Shown piece after piece: positions 1 through 6,298 of a DNA stretch of 6,688 bases (the first letter of the stretch is position 1; each line of letters opens with the position of its first letter). Position numbers and translations under genes: made by a program. The DNA is taken from the NCBI GenBank assembly GCA_900553475.1, contig USEF01000088.1, positions 1 through 6,688 of the forward strand, read 5' to 3'. This DNA comes from an uncultured Collinsella sp. GTDB taxonomy: Bacteria; Actinomycetota; Coriobacteriia; Coriobacteriales; Coriobacteriaceae. The notes beneath the pieces were generated by a model. It saw only the letters and a program-made list of their open reading frames with translations. It did not search any database and was not told the origin of the DNA.

Positions 1-2198
1 ATCTCCTCGGTTCGGCCCTGGTTCCAGAACTGGGTACCGATGTAGCCGCACGTACGACGAGCGACATTCATCTTCTCCTGGTCACGATTGCCGCAATTGG
101 GGCACTCCCACACCAGCTTGCCGTCATCCTCGACAATCTTGATCTCGCCGTCGTAGCCGCACACCTGGCAATAATCGCTCTTGGTGTTGAGCTCGGCGTA
201 CATGATGTTGTCATAGATGTACTGCATCACGCGAATGACAGCCTTGAGGTTGTCCTGCATGTTGGGAACCTCGACGTAGGAGATGGCACCGCCCGGCGAA
301 AGCTGCTGGAACATACCCTCGAACTTGAGCTTGTCGAATGCGTCGATCTCCTCGGACACGTGGACGTGGTAGCTGTTGGTGATGTAGCCCTTGTCCGTCA
401 CGCCCGGGATGATGCCAAAACGACGTTGCAGGCACTTGGCGAACTTGTAGGTCGTCGACTCAAGCGGGGTACCGTACAGCGAGAAGTCAATATCGCTTTC
501 GGCCTTCCACTCGGCGCACTTGTCGTTCATGCGCTGCATGACGGCCATGGCAAAGGGCGTGCCCTCCTTCTCGGTGTGGCTGTGGCCCGTCATGTACTTG
601 ACGCACTCATACAGGCCGGCATAACCCAAACTAATGGTGGAGTATCCGCCCACGAGCAGCTTGTCGATCGTCTCGCCCTTCTTCAGACGAGCCAGGGCGC
701 CGTACTGCCACAGAATCGGTGCGGCGTCAGAAAGCGTACCCATCAGGCGCTCATGACGGCACAGCAGGGCACGGTGGCACAACTCAAGGCGCTCGTCGAA
801 GATCTTCCAGAACTTATCCATATCCTGGTGCGAGCTCAGCGCGACATCGGGCAGGTTGATGGTCACGACGCCCTGGTTAAAGCGACCATAGTACTTGGGC
901 TTGTTCGGGTCGTAGTTCAGCGCGTTGGCAACGTTGTTAAAGCCGTTGCCCGAGCGGTCGGGCGTCAAGAAGCTGCGGCAGCCCATGCAGGTATAGCAGT
1001 CGCCGTTACCCGCGGTCTCGCCCTTCGACAGCTTGAGCTCGCGCATCTTTTTCTCGGAGATGTAATCGGGCACCATACGCTTGGCAGTGCACTTGGCAGC
1101 CAGCTGGGTCAGGTAGAAGTACGGGGAATCCTCGTGAACGTTATCGTCCTCGAGTACATAGATAAGCTTGGGGAATGCCGGGGTGATCCATACGCCGGCC
1201 TCGTTCTTAACGCCCTCGTAGCGCTGGCGAAGCGTCTCCTCCACGATCATGGCAAGGTCGTGCTTCTCCTGAGGCGTACGGGCCTCGTTAAGATACATAA
1301 AGACCGTCACGAACGGCGCCTGGCCATTGGTGGTCATAAGGGTCACGACCTGATACTGAATCGTCTGGACGCCGCGACGGATCTCGTCACGCAGACGGTC
1401 CTCAACGACCTCACGGACCTTCTCGGCAGACGCAGAGACGCCGAGCTCCTCAAGCTCGCGAGCGACCTCGCCGCGAATCTTTTGACGGCTCACCTCGACG
1501 AACGGGGCAAGATGGGTCAGCGAAATCGACTGGCCACCGTACTGGGAGGAAGCAACCTGGGCGATGATCTGCGTCGCGATGTTGCAGGCGGTCGAGAAGC
1601 TGTGCGGCTTCTCGATATAGGTGCCGGAGATGACGGTGCCGTTCTGCAGCATATCCTCCAGATTCACCAGATCGCAGTTGTGCATGTGCTGGGCAAAGTA
1701 GTCGGAATCGTGGAAGTGGATCAGACCCTCCTGATGTGCCTTTACGATCTCCGGGTCCAGCAGCAGACGGGCGGTCAGATCCTTGGAGATCTCGCCGGCC
1801 ATGTAGTCACGCTGAACGGAATTGACGGTCGGGTTCTTGTTGGAGTTCTCCTGCTTGACCTCTTCGTTATTGCACTCGATCAGCGACAGGATCTTGTCAT
1901 CGGTCGTGTTCTTCTGGCGCTTCAGGCTCTGAACATAGCGATAGATGATGTAGTGGCGGGCAACCTCGTAGCAGTCGAGACGCATGATCTCGTCCTCGAC
2001 CAAATCCTGAATCTCCTCGACCGAAACAGTGTGGCCCGCGTTCTCGCATGCCTCGGCGACGTTTTGCGCCGCGTAAACCACCTGGCGGTCGGTAAGACGA
2101 GAGCTCTCCTCGACCTCCAAGTTTGCGGCACGGATGGCATTGACGATCTTATCGATGTCAAAGACAACCTCGGTGCCGCTGCGCTTGATGATCTTCAT
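1..2198 (-). CDS. nrdD: Anaerobic (class III) ribonucleoside-triphosphate reductase, 3' end cut by window edge
   Basis: It reduces ribonucleoside triphosphates to deoxyribonucleotides for DNA synthesis without oxygen, using a glycyl radical installed by the activase NrdG. The frame is open from the ATG at 2198 to the left edge: 732 codons without a stop, checked codon by codon. Residues 1-90 (MKIIKRSGTEVVFDIDKI...) form an ATP-cone, the allosteric nucleotide-binding domain. Cys175 lies in HNCDLVNL and Cys407 in MGCRSFL; these match the conserved active-site cysteines of formate-dependent NrdD, Cys407 being the expected thiyl-radical residue. Cys677/680 and Cys699/702 form the C-terminal zinc Cys4 site, and Gly718 in RTCGYIG is the glycyl-radical residue. 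E. coli NrdD is about 712 residues and ends roughly 30 residues after its radical Gly, so only a few to about 15 codons should be missing. An AGAGG about 8 nt upstream supports the start. nrdG would be expected just beyond the edge, which cannot be seen. Confidence 0.97.
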   Translation of the reverse strand, partial: MKIIKRSGTEVVFDIDKIVNAIRAANLEVEESSRLTDRQVVYAAQNVAEACENAGHTVSVEEIQDLVEDEIMRLDCYEVARHYIIYRYVQSLKRQKNTTDDKILSLIECNNEEVKQENSNKNPTVNSVQRDYMAGEISKDLTARLLLDPEIVKAHQEGLIHFHDSDYFAQHMHNCDLVNLEDMLQNGTVISGTYIEKPHSFSTACNIATQIIAQVASSQYGGQSISLTHLAPFVEVSRQKIRGEVARELEELGVSASAEKVREVVEDRLRDEIRRGVQTIQYQVVTLMTTNGQAPFVTVFMYLNEARTPQEKHDLAMIVEETLRQRYEGVKNEAGVWITPAFPKLIYVLEDDNVHEDSPYFYLTQLAAKCTAKRMVPDYISEKKMRELKLSKGETAGNGDCYTCMGCRSFLTPDRSGNGFNNVANALNYDPNKPKYYGRFNQGVVTINLPDVALSSHQDMDKFWKIFDERLELCHRALLCRHERLMGTLSDAAPILWQYGALARLKKGETIDKLLVGGYSTISLGYAGLYECVKYMTGHSHTEKEGTPFAMAVMQRMNDKCAEWKAESDIDFSLYGTPLESTTYKFAKCLQRRFGIIPGVTDKGYITNSYHVHVSEEIDAFDKLKFEGMFQQLSPGGAISYVEVPNMQDNLKAVIRVMQYIYDNIMYAELNTKSDYCQVCGYDGEIKIVEDDGKLVWECPNCGNRDQEKMNVARRTCGYIGTQFWNQGRTEE

Positions 2199-2322
2199 CC
2201 TCTTGCCTCTTTCGCATCGTAGCCTCATCGCGCTTCAGAGCCAAACGATACCCGGCAGGGCTTGCCCCTGTCTTGCGGCGCCGTCGCGCAATCTGTGTTC
2301 TCGATAAACCATAAGTCCTCAT
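2158..2322 (-). CDS. Possible 54-aa leader ORF overlapping the nrdD start
   Basis: An ATG at 2322-2320 opens a 54-codon frame ending in TGA at 2158-2160, so it overlaps the first 41 nt of nrdD in another frame. A GAGG lies about 9-10 nt before the ATG. The product is very basic in its first half (RRRRKTG) and rich in charged residues, with no recognised domain. It lies entirely within the predicted nrdD transcript, so if translated it could couple to or interfere with nrdD translation. It may equally be a chance open frame in a GC-rich leader. Confidence 0.18.
   Translation of the reverse strand: MRTYGLSRTQIARRRRKTGASPAGYRLALKRDEATMRKRQEDEDHQAQRHRGCL
2196..2210 (-). promoter_or_regulatory. 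nrdD ribosome binding site
   Basis: The minus-strand sequence AAAGAGGCAAGAGGATG places AGAGG about 8 nt before the ATG. A second AAGAGG directly abuts the ATG and is too close to act as the Shine-Dalgarno sequence. This, plus the immediate onset of the ATP-cone, fixes the start at 2198. Confidence 0.7.
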
Positions 2323-2423
2323 GCGGACAATCCTCGCGGCCGATCAAGCGGCTCAAAGACGTGTCCAAATGGGGCGAATAAGGTTCTCGTTCTCTGTCCG
2401 CCATCTATCATACGACAAAGAGG
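2199..2423 (-). other. Long 5' leader of nrdD
   Basis: If the promoter at 2426-2455 is correct, transcription starts near 2419 and the mRNA leader is about 220 nt. It contains small inverted repeats: CAGGG/CCCTG (2256-2260 with 2266-2270) and TTGCG/CGCAA (2273-2277 with 2287-2291). A GTCC/GGAC hairpin (2315-2328) has the start codon of the possible leader ORF in its loop. I do not recognise a known riboswitch class here and see no poly-U terminator. Confidence 0.4.
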
Positions 2424-2439
2424 CATCTATATCCTGTAT
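2424..2439. promoter_or_regulatory. NrdR box 2 (weaker)
   Basis: CATCTATATCCTGTAT matches about 10-11 of 16 positions of the NrdR box, including the CWATAT core. It begins exactly 32 bp from box 1, the roughly three-helical-turn spacing typical of paired NrdR boxes. It covers the predicted -10 of nrdD. Alone the match would be weak; the spacing and promoter overlap make it credible. Confidence 0.65.
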
Positions 2440-2455
2440 TCTTTTTTTAGGTCAA
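2426..2455 (-). promoter_or_regulatory. Predicted nrdD promoter
   Basis: On the minus strand TTGACC (-35, 2455-2450) is followed after 18 bp by TATAGA (-10, 2431-2426). The -35 abuts NrdR box 1 and the -10 lies inside box 2. The expected transcription start is near 2419. Confidence 0.6.
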
Positions 2456-2471
2456 ACACAACATATAGTGT
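2456..2471. promoter_or_regulatory. NrdR box 1 (strong)
   Basis: ACACAACATATAGTGT differs at one position from the 16-bp NrdR box consensus (acaCwAtATaTwgtgt). NrdR is the ATP-cone/zinc-ribbon repressor of bacterial ribonucleotide reductase operons. The box lies next to the predicted -35 of nrdD (2450-2455), so binding should block RNA polymerase. Confidence 0.85.
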
Positions 2472-2764
2472 TTCAGCAGGTCAAAGCAATTAGTCATTTT
2501 GCAGACGCATTAAAAATGAGGGGTTCTTGGGAAGTCGGTAAAACGTTACCAACACGGCTACCTGCATGGTAGTTATAAAACCCCCTTAGTCAAGCCGCTG
2601 ACAAATCCTACCAAAACCAAGCCGCTCACGCCAAAAGAATCCAAAAGATTATGCTTGACCAACATGTTGCGGTCACGGTCGGCCAGGACGTATGCAATCT
2701 GCCGGCACCTCTACGGGGACCTTGGATCAATATTTGGTGGCATATTTGACGGCGTGCTTGGTAG
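2472..2764 (-). other. Intergenic region between the tRNA-Val terminator and nrdD, with a small ORF
   Basis: No confident gene is present. A minus-strand frame is open after a TAG at 2711-2713 and ends in TAA at 2573-2575 (45 residues). Its only ATG is at 2665 and would give 30 residues beginning MLVKHNLLDSFGVSGL and ending in a hydrophobic stretch. No good ribosome binding site precedes that ATG. The open part just upstream reads AYVLADRDRN, which looks protein-like, so this could be a gene remnant or a chance frame. The three-way-junction candidate lies downstream of it at 2520-2584. Confidence 0.25.
2520..2584. other. Possible three-way-junction structure of unknown role
   Basis: An outer stem can form between GGGGTTCTT (2520-2528) and AAAACCCC (2577-2584), enclosing two hairpins: GGTAA/TTACC (2537-2541 with 2546-2550) and CTACC/GGTAG (2558-2562 with 2568-2572). 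Read on the minus strand the outer stem is followed by TCATTTTTAATG, a short T-rich run. I recognise no RNA family. The stems are short, so chance remains possible. Confidence 0.25.
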
Positions 2765-2802
2765 CAAAACAAAACAGCCCAGAGGACATAGCCTCTGAGC
2801 TG
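2765..2802 (-). terminator. Intrinsic terminator after tRNA-Gly/tRNA-Val
   Basis: On the minus strand an 11-bp stem (CAGCTCAGAGG with CCTCTGGGCTG, one G-U pair) closes a 6-nt loop (2786-2791) and is followed by TTTTGTTTTG. It starts 8 nt after the CCA end of tRNA-Val and should end that transcript. Confidence 0.88.
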
Positions 2803-2810
2803 CGAACATT

Positions 2811-2885
2811 TGGTGGGCGTTAGAAGATTTGAACTTCTGACCTCTTCCGTGTCAGGGAAGCGCTCTCCCCCTGAGCTAAACGCCC
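2811..2885 (-). tRNA. tRNA-Val(GAC), CCA encoded
   Basis: A full cloverleaf folds on the minus strand. The acceptor stem is GGGCGTT/AACGCCC with discriminator A, and the CCA at 2811-2813 is encoded. The D stem is GCTC/GAGC. The anticodon arm is CTTCC-CTGACAC-GGAAG with anticodon GAC, and the T arm is AGAAG-TTCAAAT-CTTCT. It lies 3 nt downstream of tRNA-Gly and shares its promoter. Confidence 0.96.
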
Positions 2886-2888
2886 AAA

Positions 2889-2964
2889 TGGAGCGGACAA
2901 CGGGGCTCGAACCCGCGACCCCAACCTTGGCAAGGTTGTGCTCTACCAACTGAGCCATGTCCGC
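2889..2964 (-). tRNA. tRNA-Gly(GCC), CCA encoded
   Basis: The acceptor stem is GCGGACA/TGTCCGC with discriminator T, and the CCA is encoded at 2889-2891. The D arm is GCTC-AGTTGGTA-GAGC. The anticodon arm is CAACC-TTGCCAA-GGTTG with anticodon GCC, and the T arm is GCGGG-TTCGAGC-CCCGT. It is the first gene of a Gly-Val tRNA pair; its own promoter begins about 13 nt upstream. Confidence 0.96.
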
Positions 2965-2976
2965 TTGCGGGTTATT

Positions 2977-3005
2977 AATTTACGCGAGTTGTCCAAAAGA
3001 CGCAA
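2977..3005 (-). promoter_or_regulatory. Promoter of the tRNA-Gly/tRNA-Val transcript
   Basis: TTGCGT (-35, 3005-3000) and TAAATT (-10, 2982-2977) are separated by 17 bp on the minus strand. Start of transcription near 2970 leaves a leader of only about 6 nt before the tRNA. The AT-rich block directly upstream (3006-3025) is nearly identical to one upstream of the tRNA-Leu promoter. Confidence 0.6.
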
Positions 3006-3025
3006 GTACTTTTTTCAAAAAACTT
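3002..3025 (-). repeat. Shared AT-rich tRNA-promoter element, copy 1
   Basis: This 24-bp block contains TTTTTTGAAAAAAGT followed by ACTTGC, the last bases overlapping the -35. It matches 6472-6495 at 22 of 24 positions. In both cases it sits immediately upstream of a stable-RNA promoter, the position of an UP element. Confidence 0.7.
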
Positions 3026-3069
3026 GTCTGCCGCATGTTCTTAGTAGCTAAACGCGCTAAAGCGATTGG

Positions 3070-3852
3070 CTAGGCACACGATTCCAGCGCTCCGCTAAAC
3101 AGCTTCACCATCTGCACGCGCGTGCCGGCGCCGTCCGTACGACGAGCAACCTCCACGTTATCGACGAGCATACGCATAAGCTTGATACCACGGCCGCGTT
3201 CCTCGGATGCGACCGGCTCGCTCGTTTTATCGATAGAATAGCCGGCACCTCGATCAAGCACCTCAACCACAACGCGATCGCCATAGGCCTGAACCGTCAG
3301 GACGCACCCGATACCGCCCGCATGGTCATAGGCATTACCCAGCGCCTCCCCCGACGCCAATGCGACATCGTAGCGCTCGTCACGGCGCAACGGAAGCGAT
3401 TCAAGGAGTTCAGCGATGCGATGTCGGTAGTATGGAAGATTCTCGATACCCTGACGGACCTCGACGCTCTTACTCCAGCGAGGCAGCTCCCCCACCGGAA
3501 TGGCGGGAATAGACTCCCGTGCCGGCCCCGCGACATGAAGGATATCGACAAGACGAGCAATCTCCAAAAAGCGAACAACTTCACCTGATGCATTGACGAG
3601 CGAAAGCAGGCCTTCTCGCCTCATGAGCTCACGAGCGCGCGTAAGCAGGAATGCCAAGCCCGTCGAATCGATAAAGCTAACAGCCTGACAGTTGATGACG
3701 ACACGACGCACGCCGCGGCCAATCAAAGCATCCAGCCGCCGACGCAGCGCAGGCACCGTGGCGATGTCGATATCGCCCGGTGGCGTCAAAACCGCTATGT
3801 CATTCCACTCATTCATACGACCATGGTTCCCAAAAAAGCCCACTCGATGCAT
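3070..3852 (-). CDS. STAS-HATPase fusion protein (anti-anti-sigma plus anti-sigma serine kinase)
   Basis: A 260-residue protein joins two halves of a partner-switching system. Residues about 17-108 are a STAS domain (AVLTPPGDIDIATVPALRRR) with the phospho-acceptor motif FIDSTGL, Ser63 being the likely target. Residues about 135-255 are a HATPase_c domain of the RsbW/SpoIIAB type. The N box is SGEALGNAYDHA (Glu169, Asn173, His177), the G1 box LDRGAGYS (Asp200), and the G2 box ERGRGIKL plus GAGTRV, so ATP binding and kinase activity look intact. In known systems these are separate proteins: the kinase phosphorylates the STAS protein and holds a sigma factor. The gene follows the PPM phosphatase by 41 nt and is surely its partner. 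I chose ATG 3852 because GGGGAAA precedes it at a usable distance. ATG 3816 (MNEWNDIAV) also starts just before the STAS domain but lacks a good ribosome binding site; a TTG at 3864 is a third option. Confidence 0.9.
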   Translation of the reverse strand: MHRVGFFGNHGRMNEWNDIAVLTPPGDIDIATVPALRRRLDALIGRGVRRVVINCQAVSFIDSTGLAFLLTRARELMRREGLLSLVNASGEVVRFLEIARLVDILHVAGPARESIPAIPVGELPRWSKSVEVRQGIENLPYYRHRIAELLESLPLRRDERYDVALASGEALGNAYDHAGGIGCVLTVQAYGDRVVVEVLDRGAGYSIDKTSEPVASEERGRGIKLMRMLVDNVEVARRTDGAGTRVQMVKLFSGALESCA

Positions 3853-3893
3853 TCGTTTCCCCAACCGTGCGGATTCAGCCCGCCCAGCGTCGT

Positions 3894-6239
3894 CTATGAA
3901 CGACCCCGTAAAAACTCAAGGGACACCAATGCAATGTCATCGTCCAGCGCCGATTCGGTAAATCGGTCAAGCTCGCCCAAGACCTTGCCGCAAATGCCCG
4001 ACACGCCCTCCCCCGAAACAGAAAGCAGAAGGTCGCGCAAGCGCTGCTCGCCAAAGAACGCTCCGGTGCGGTCGCGGGCCTCAATCGTTCCATCCGTATA
4101 CATGAAGAGCATGTCGCCGGGGGCGAACGTAAACACGCCTGTCTCGTACACCATGCTCTCAAAGGCACCGATTACGCCCGATTGGCATCCAAGCAGCTCA
4201 ACCTCTCCCCCACGTGCCTCACCGCCACCCAGCGGCATCGACTCTGGCCTGATGACCATGGTCGGAGGATGGCCCGCCGAACAATACGTTGCGCGTCCGG
4301 CCTTAAGGTCAATCTTGGCGATAAAGGCCGTCACGAACGTCTCGACCCTCGAAAAGCCCATGAGCATACTGTTAAGGGAGCGTGCCATGCGGGCCGGTCC
4401 AGCGCCCTCCCAGGCATATGCCGTCAGGGCCGTCTTGACGAGCGCGGACATCGATGCGGCCTCAATGCCTTTGCCAGACACATCACCCAGAATCATGACG
4501 GCGCAGTCGTCGGGAAGACGGATGAGCGTATAGAAATCGCCGCCGACCAACGCCGAGTTCGTGGCCGACAGGTACACCGAATCGGTTGCGATACCCGGAA
4601 CATCCCCCAGGGAATTTCTCATGCCGATCTGAAGGGTCTGAGCGATATGGCGCTCCTCGCGCTTTTGAGATTCGCCTTCGTAGATCAGTTCAAAGTCATG
4701 CGCCAAGTGCACCAAGTAGTCATATTCAAGATCATCAATCGGCTCTTGGCTACCATCACGAAGCAGCAGCGCGCGTGTCGTCGGGCTCTTCGCAACAGAA
4801 GCAGGAACAATCGCGTCGTTACTGTGCCTGCCATCACCCTCAGAGCGCGGGCGCCCCGCCTCGATGCCGGAGTCAACGTAGAGACCTTGACAAGGCAGAC
4901 CGTGCGCCCTAAGCCAGCCTCCCATAGGCATCGATTCGTCAACGCGAGTTATACGGACGTGTTTAAGGTCCTCGGCACTCGTACCGCCCAAAACAGATGC
5001 CTCAAAGCCATCAGGGCCAGCCCCCAGACGTGCCGCTGGCGCCGTCGTGGAAAAGAAAAGCTTCTCGGGATCGTCCGGCAAAGCAACGCGACTGCCGCCT
5101 TCAAAATCTATGACGTAGGAATCCAGACTGGCGTCATACTCAACAGGGCAAAAATGGCAGTTAAGCATATTGCAGATCTCGGACGATACCGCCTGGGTAG
5201 CCGCGGCGGAATCGTCTAGAAAGGCAAACAACTCATCACGCAAGACATTGAGCGAGCGGCCAAGCTCGGCCGTGCGACGGGAGCGAAGGCTCGATGCCAT
5301 GCCGACCAGCTGGATAGACAGGTAATCGCAAATGACCTCGAGTACATTAACGTCATAGGCGAGCGGTGCTTGAGGGCGTTTCCAACCAACTTCCAGCACG
5401 CCAAGAATCTGCGTACCGTAAAAAACGGGAAGACAGATCTCGCTGCGGTACGGAGGCATATCCTGCATGCGCAACAGGTGCTTAGAACGATTGTCCAAGT
5501 CCATAAACATACCGGAGGCGGCCTTATCACCCTCAAGGTCCTGTTGAATCGACAAGCGACAGGCACGCGACTCACGAAGAACATACGTCGGAATGCCAGC
5601 GCCATACGGCAAAAACTCAGGCAGGTAGCTGTCGTACAGCTCCTTGGAAACACCGCGAAGTTTAAAACCGCCGCTCTCAGAAAAATAGATAGCGGCACCC
5701 GAAGCATCGAGCGTTCCTACAAGCTGGTTCAAAACGGTATCAAGTAGGCTGGGCAGCTCATCGGAGCCCACGGTACTCATAATGACCGAGAGCGTGCCAG
5801 AGAGGCGCTTGTTCGCCACTCTAAGCTCCGAAAGCGCACGCTTGAGCTGACGGTCGTGCGAATACTGTTCTTCGATGCTATGGAGCGCCACCAGGACACG
5901 TGGCGCGCGGCGCCCAAAGATGCGTGGAGGCGTTACGGAGCCCGCACGAACCAAGACGGGGATAAAGGAGCCGTCACTCAGCTTGAGCATCAATTCGATC
6001 TCGGAGCCATCAGTTTCAAATGGCAGACGATGTTCCGTCGCACGTTCAAAAGCGGATGAGTACAGGACGTCTTTAACATCTCTACCGATGACGTCGGCGC
6101 GTTCCTCGCACATCAAACCAAGTAAGCGATTATTCACATGCAGAATGGTTCCGTCGAGCTCGCAGATGATGACAGCATCGCTCGTGATCTCGACTAGTTG
6201 GGCAACGTCTGCCCACTCGTTGCGTTCAAGCGTTTCCAT
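3894..6239 (-). CDS. PAS-GAF sensor PPM (SpoIIE/RsbU-type) serine phosphatase
   Basis: A soluble 781-residue protein, predicted to sense a signal through its N-terminal part and dephosphorylate a STAS protein. Residues about 13-118 are a PAS domain (SDAVIICELDGTILHVNN). A helical linker covers about 120-150, and about 160-316 is a GAF domain (YRSEICLPVFYGTQILGVLEVGW). About 317-520 looks like a second, diverged GAF domain with an insertion. A coiled signalling helix (about 521-545) leads to the SpoIIE-type PPM domain, about 546-781. Metal-binding motifs are intact: GGDFYT (Asp568), LGDVSGKG (Asp586), YTDG (Asp716) and DDDIALV (about Asp767). No membrane segment is seen. The partner STAS-HATPase gene follows by 41 nt. 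A GTG at 6251 lies in frame but has no ribosome binding site; GGTGGGG before ATG 6239 favours the shorter form. A cluster of cysteines (356, 361, 364) in the second GAF-like region is unusual. Confidence 0.93.
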   Translation of the reverse strand: METLERNEWADVAQLVEITSDAVIICELDGTILHVNNRLLGLMCEERADVIGRDVKDVLYSSAFERATEHRLPFETDGSEIELMLKLSDGSFIPVLVRAGSVTPPRIFGRRAPRVLVALHSIEEQYSHDRQLKRALSELRVANKRLSGTLSVIMSTVGSDELPSLLDTVLNQLVGTLDASGAAIYFSESGGFKLRGVSKELYDSYLPEFLPYGAGIPTYVLRESRACRLSIQQDLEGDKAASGMFMDLDNRSKHLLRMQDMPPYRSEICLPVFYGTQILGVLEVGWKRPQAPLAYDVNVLEVICDYLSIQLVGMASSLRSRRTAELGRSLNVLRDELFAFLDDSAAATQAVSSEICNMLNCHFCPVEYDASLDSYVIDFEGGSRVALPDDPEKLFFSTTAPAARLGAGPDGFEASVLGGTSAEDLKHVRITRVDESMPMGGWLRAHGLPCQGLYVDSGIEAGRPRSEGDGRHSNDAIVPASVAKSPTTRALLLRDGSQEPIDDLEYDYLVHLAHDFELIYEGESQKREERHIAQTLQIGMRNSLGDVPGIATDSVYLSATNSALVGGDFYTLIRLPDDCAVMILGDVSGKGIEAASMSALVKTALTAYAWEGAGPARMARSLNSMLMGFSRVETFVTAFIAKIDLKAGRATYCSAGHPPTMVIRPESMPLGGGEARGGEVELLGCQSGVIGAFESMVYETGVFTFAPGDMLFMYTDGTIEARDRTGAFFGEQRLRDLLLSVSGEGVSGICGKVLGELDRFTESALDDDIALVSLEFLRGRS

Positions 6240-6264
6240 CGTGGACCCCACCGTCTATCGGTAA

Positions 6265-6287
6265 CAAAAAAGCCTCCGAAGAGGCTT
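6265..6287 (-). terminator. Terminator after tRNA-Leu, UUCG loop
   Basis: AAGCCTC-TTCG-GAGGCTT followed by TTTTG on the minus strand is a compact intrinsic terminator with a stable UUCG tetraloop. It begins 11 nt after the encoded CCA of tRNA-Leu. It ends only about 25 nt before the phosphatase start codon, leaving little room for a separate promoter. Confidence 0.9.
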
Positions 6288-6298
6288 CTCAAATGCGA

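Noticed and set aside
360..2222. 620-codon open frame on the plus strand opposite nrdD
   Set aside because: Its codons are exact complements of the nrdD codons. It is open because nrdD never uses the codons whose complements are stops in that frame, and the product resembles no family, whereas the minus frame is unmistakably NrdD.
2199..2423. Riboswitch in the nrdD leader
   Set aside because: I looked for conserved cores such as the cobalamin box and found none; no terminator follows either.
2321..2572. 83-codon plus-strand frame
   Set aside because: It crosses the NrdR boxes and the nrdD promoter on the opposite strand, has no ribosome site and no protein-like pattern.
2626..2958. 110-codon minus-strand frame
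   Set aside because: It runs through both tRNA genes and their terminator; its first half is translated tRNA sequence. Only its tail region was considered separately.
3823..5219. Long plus-strand open frames (3823-4533 and 4182-5219) opposite the phosphatase
   Set aside because: They lie antisense to a coding region with intact PPM motifs and show no recognisable domain.
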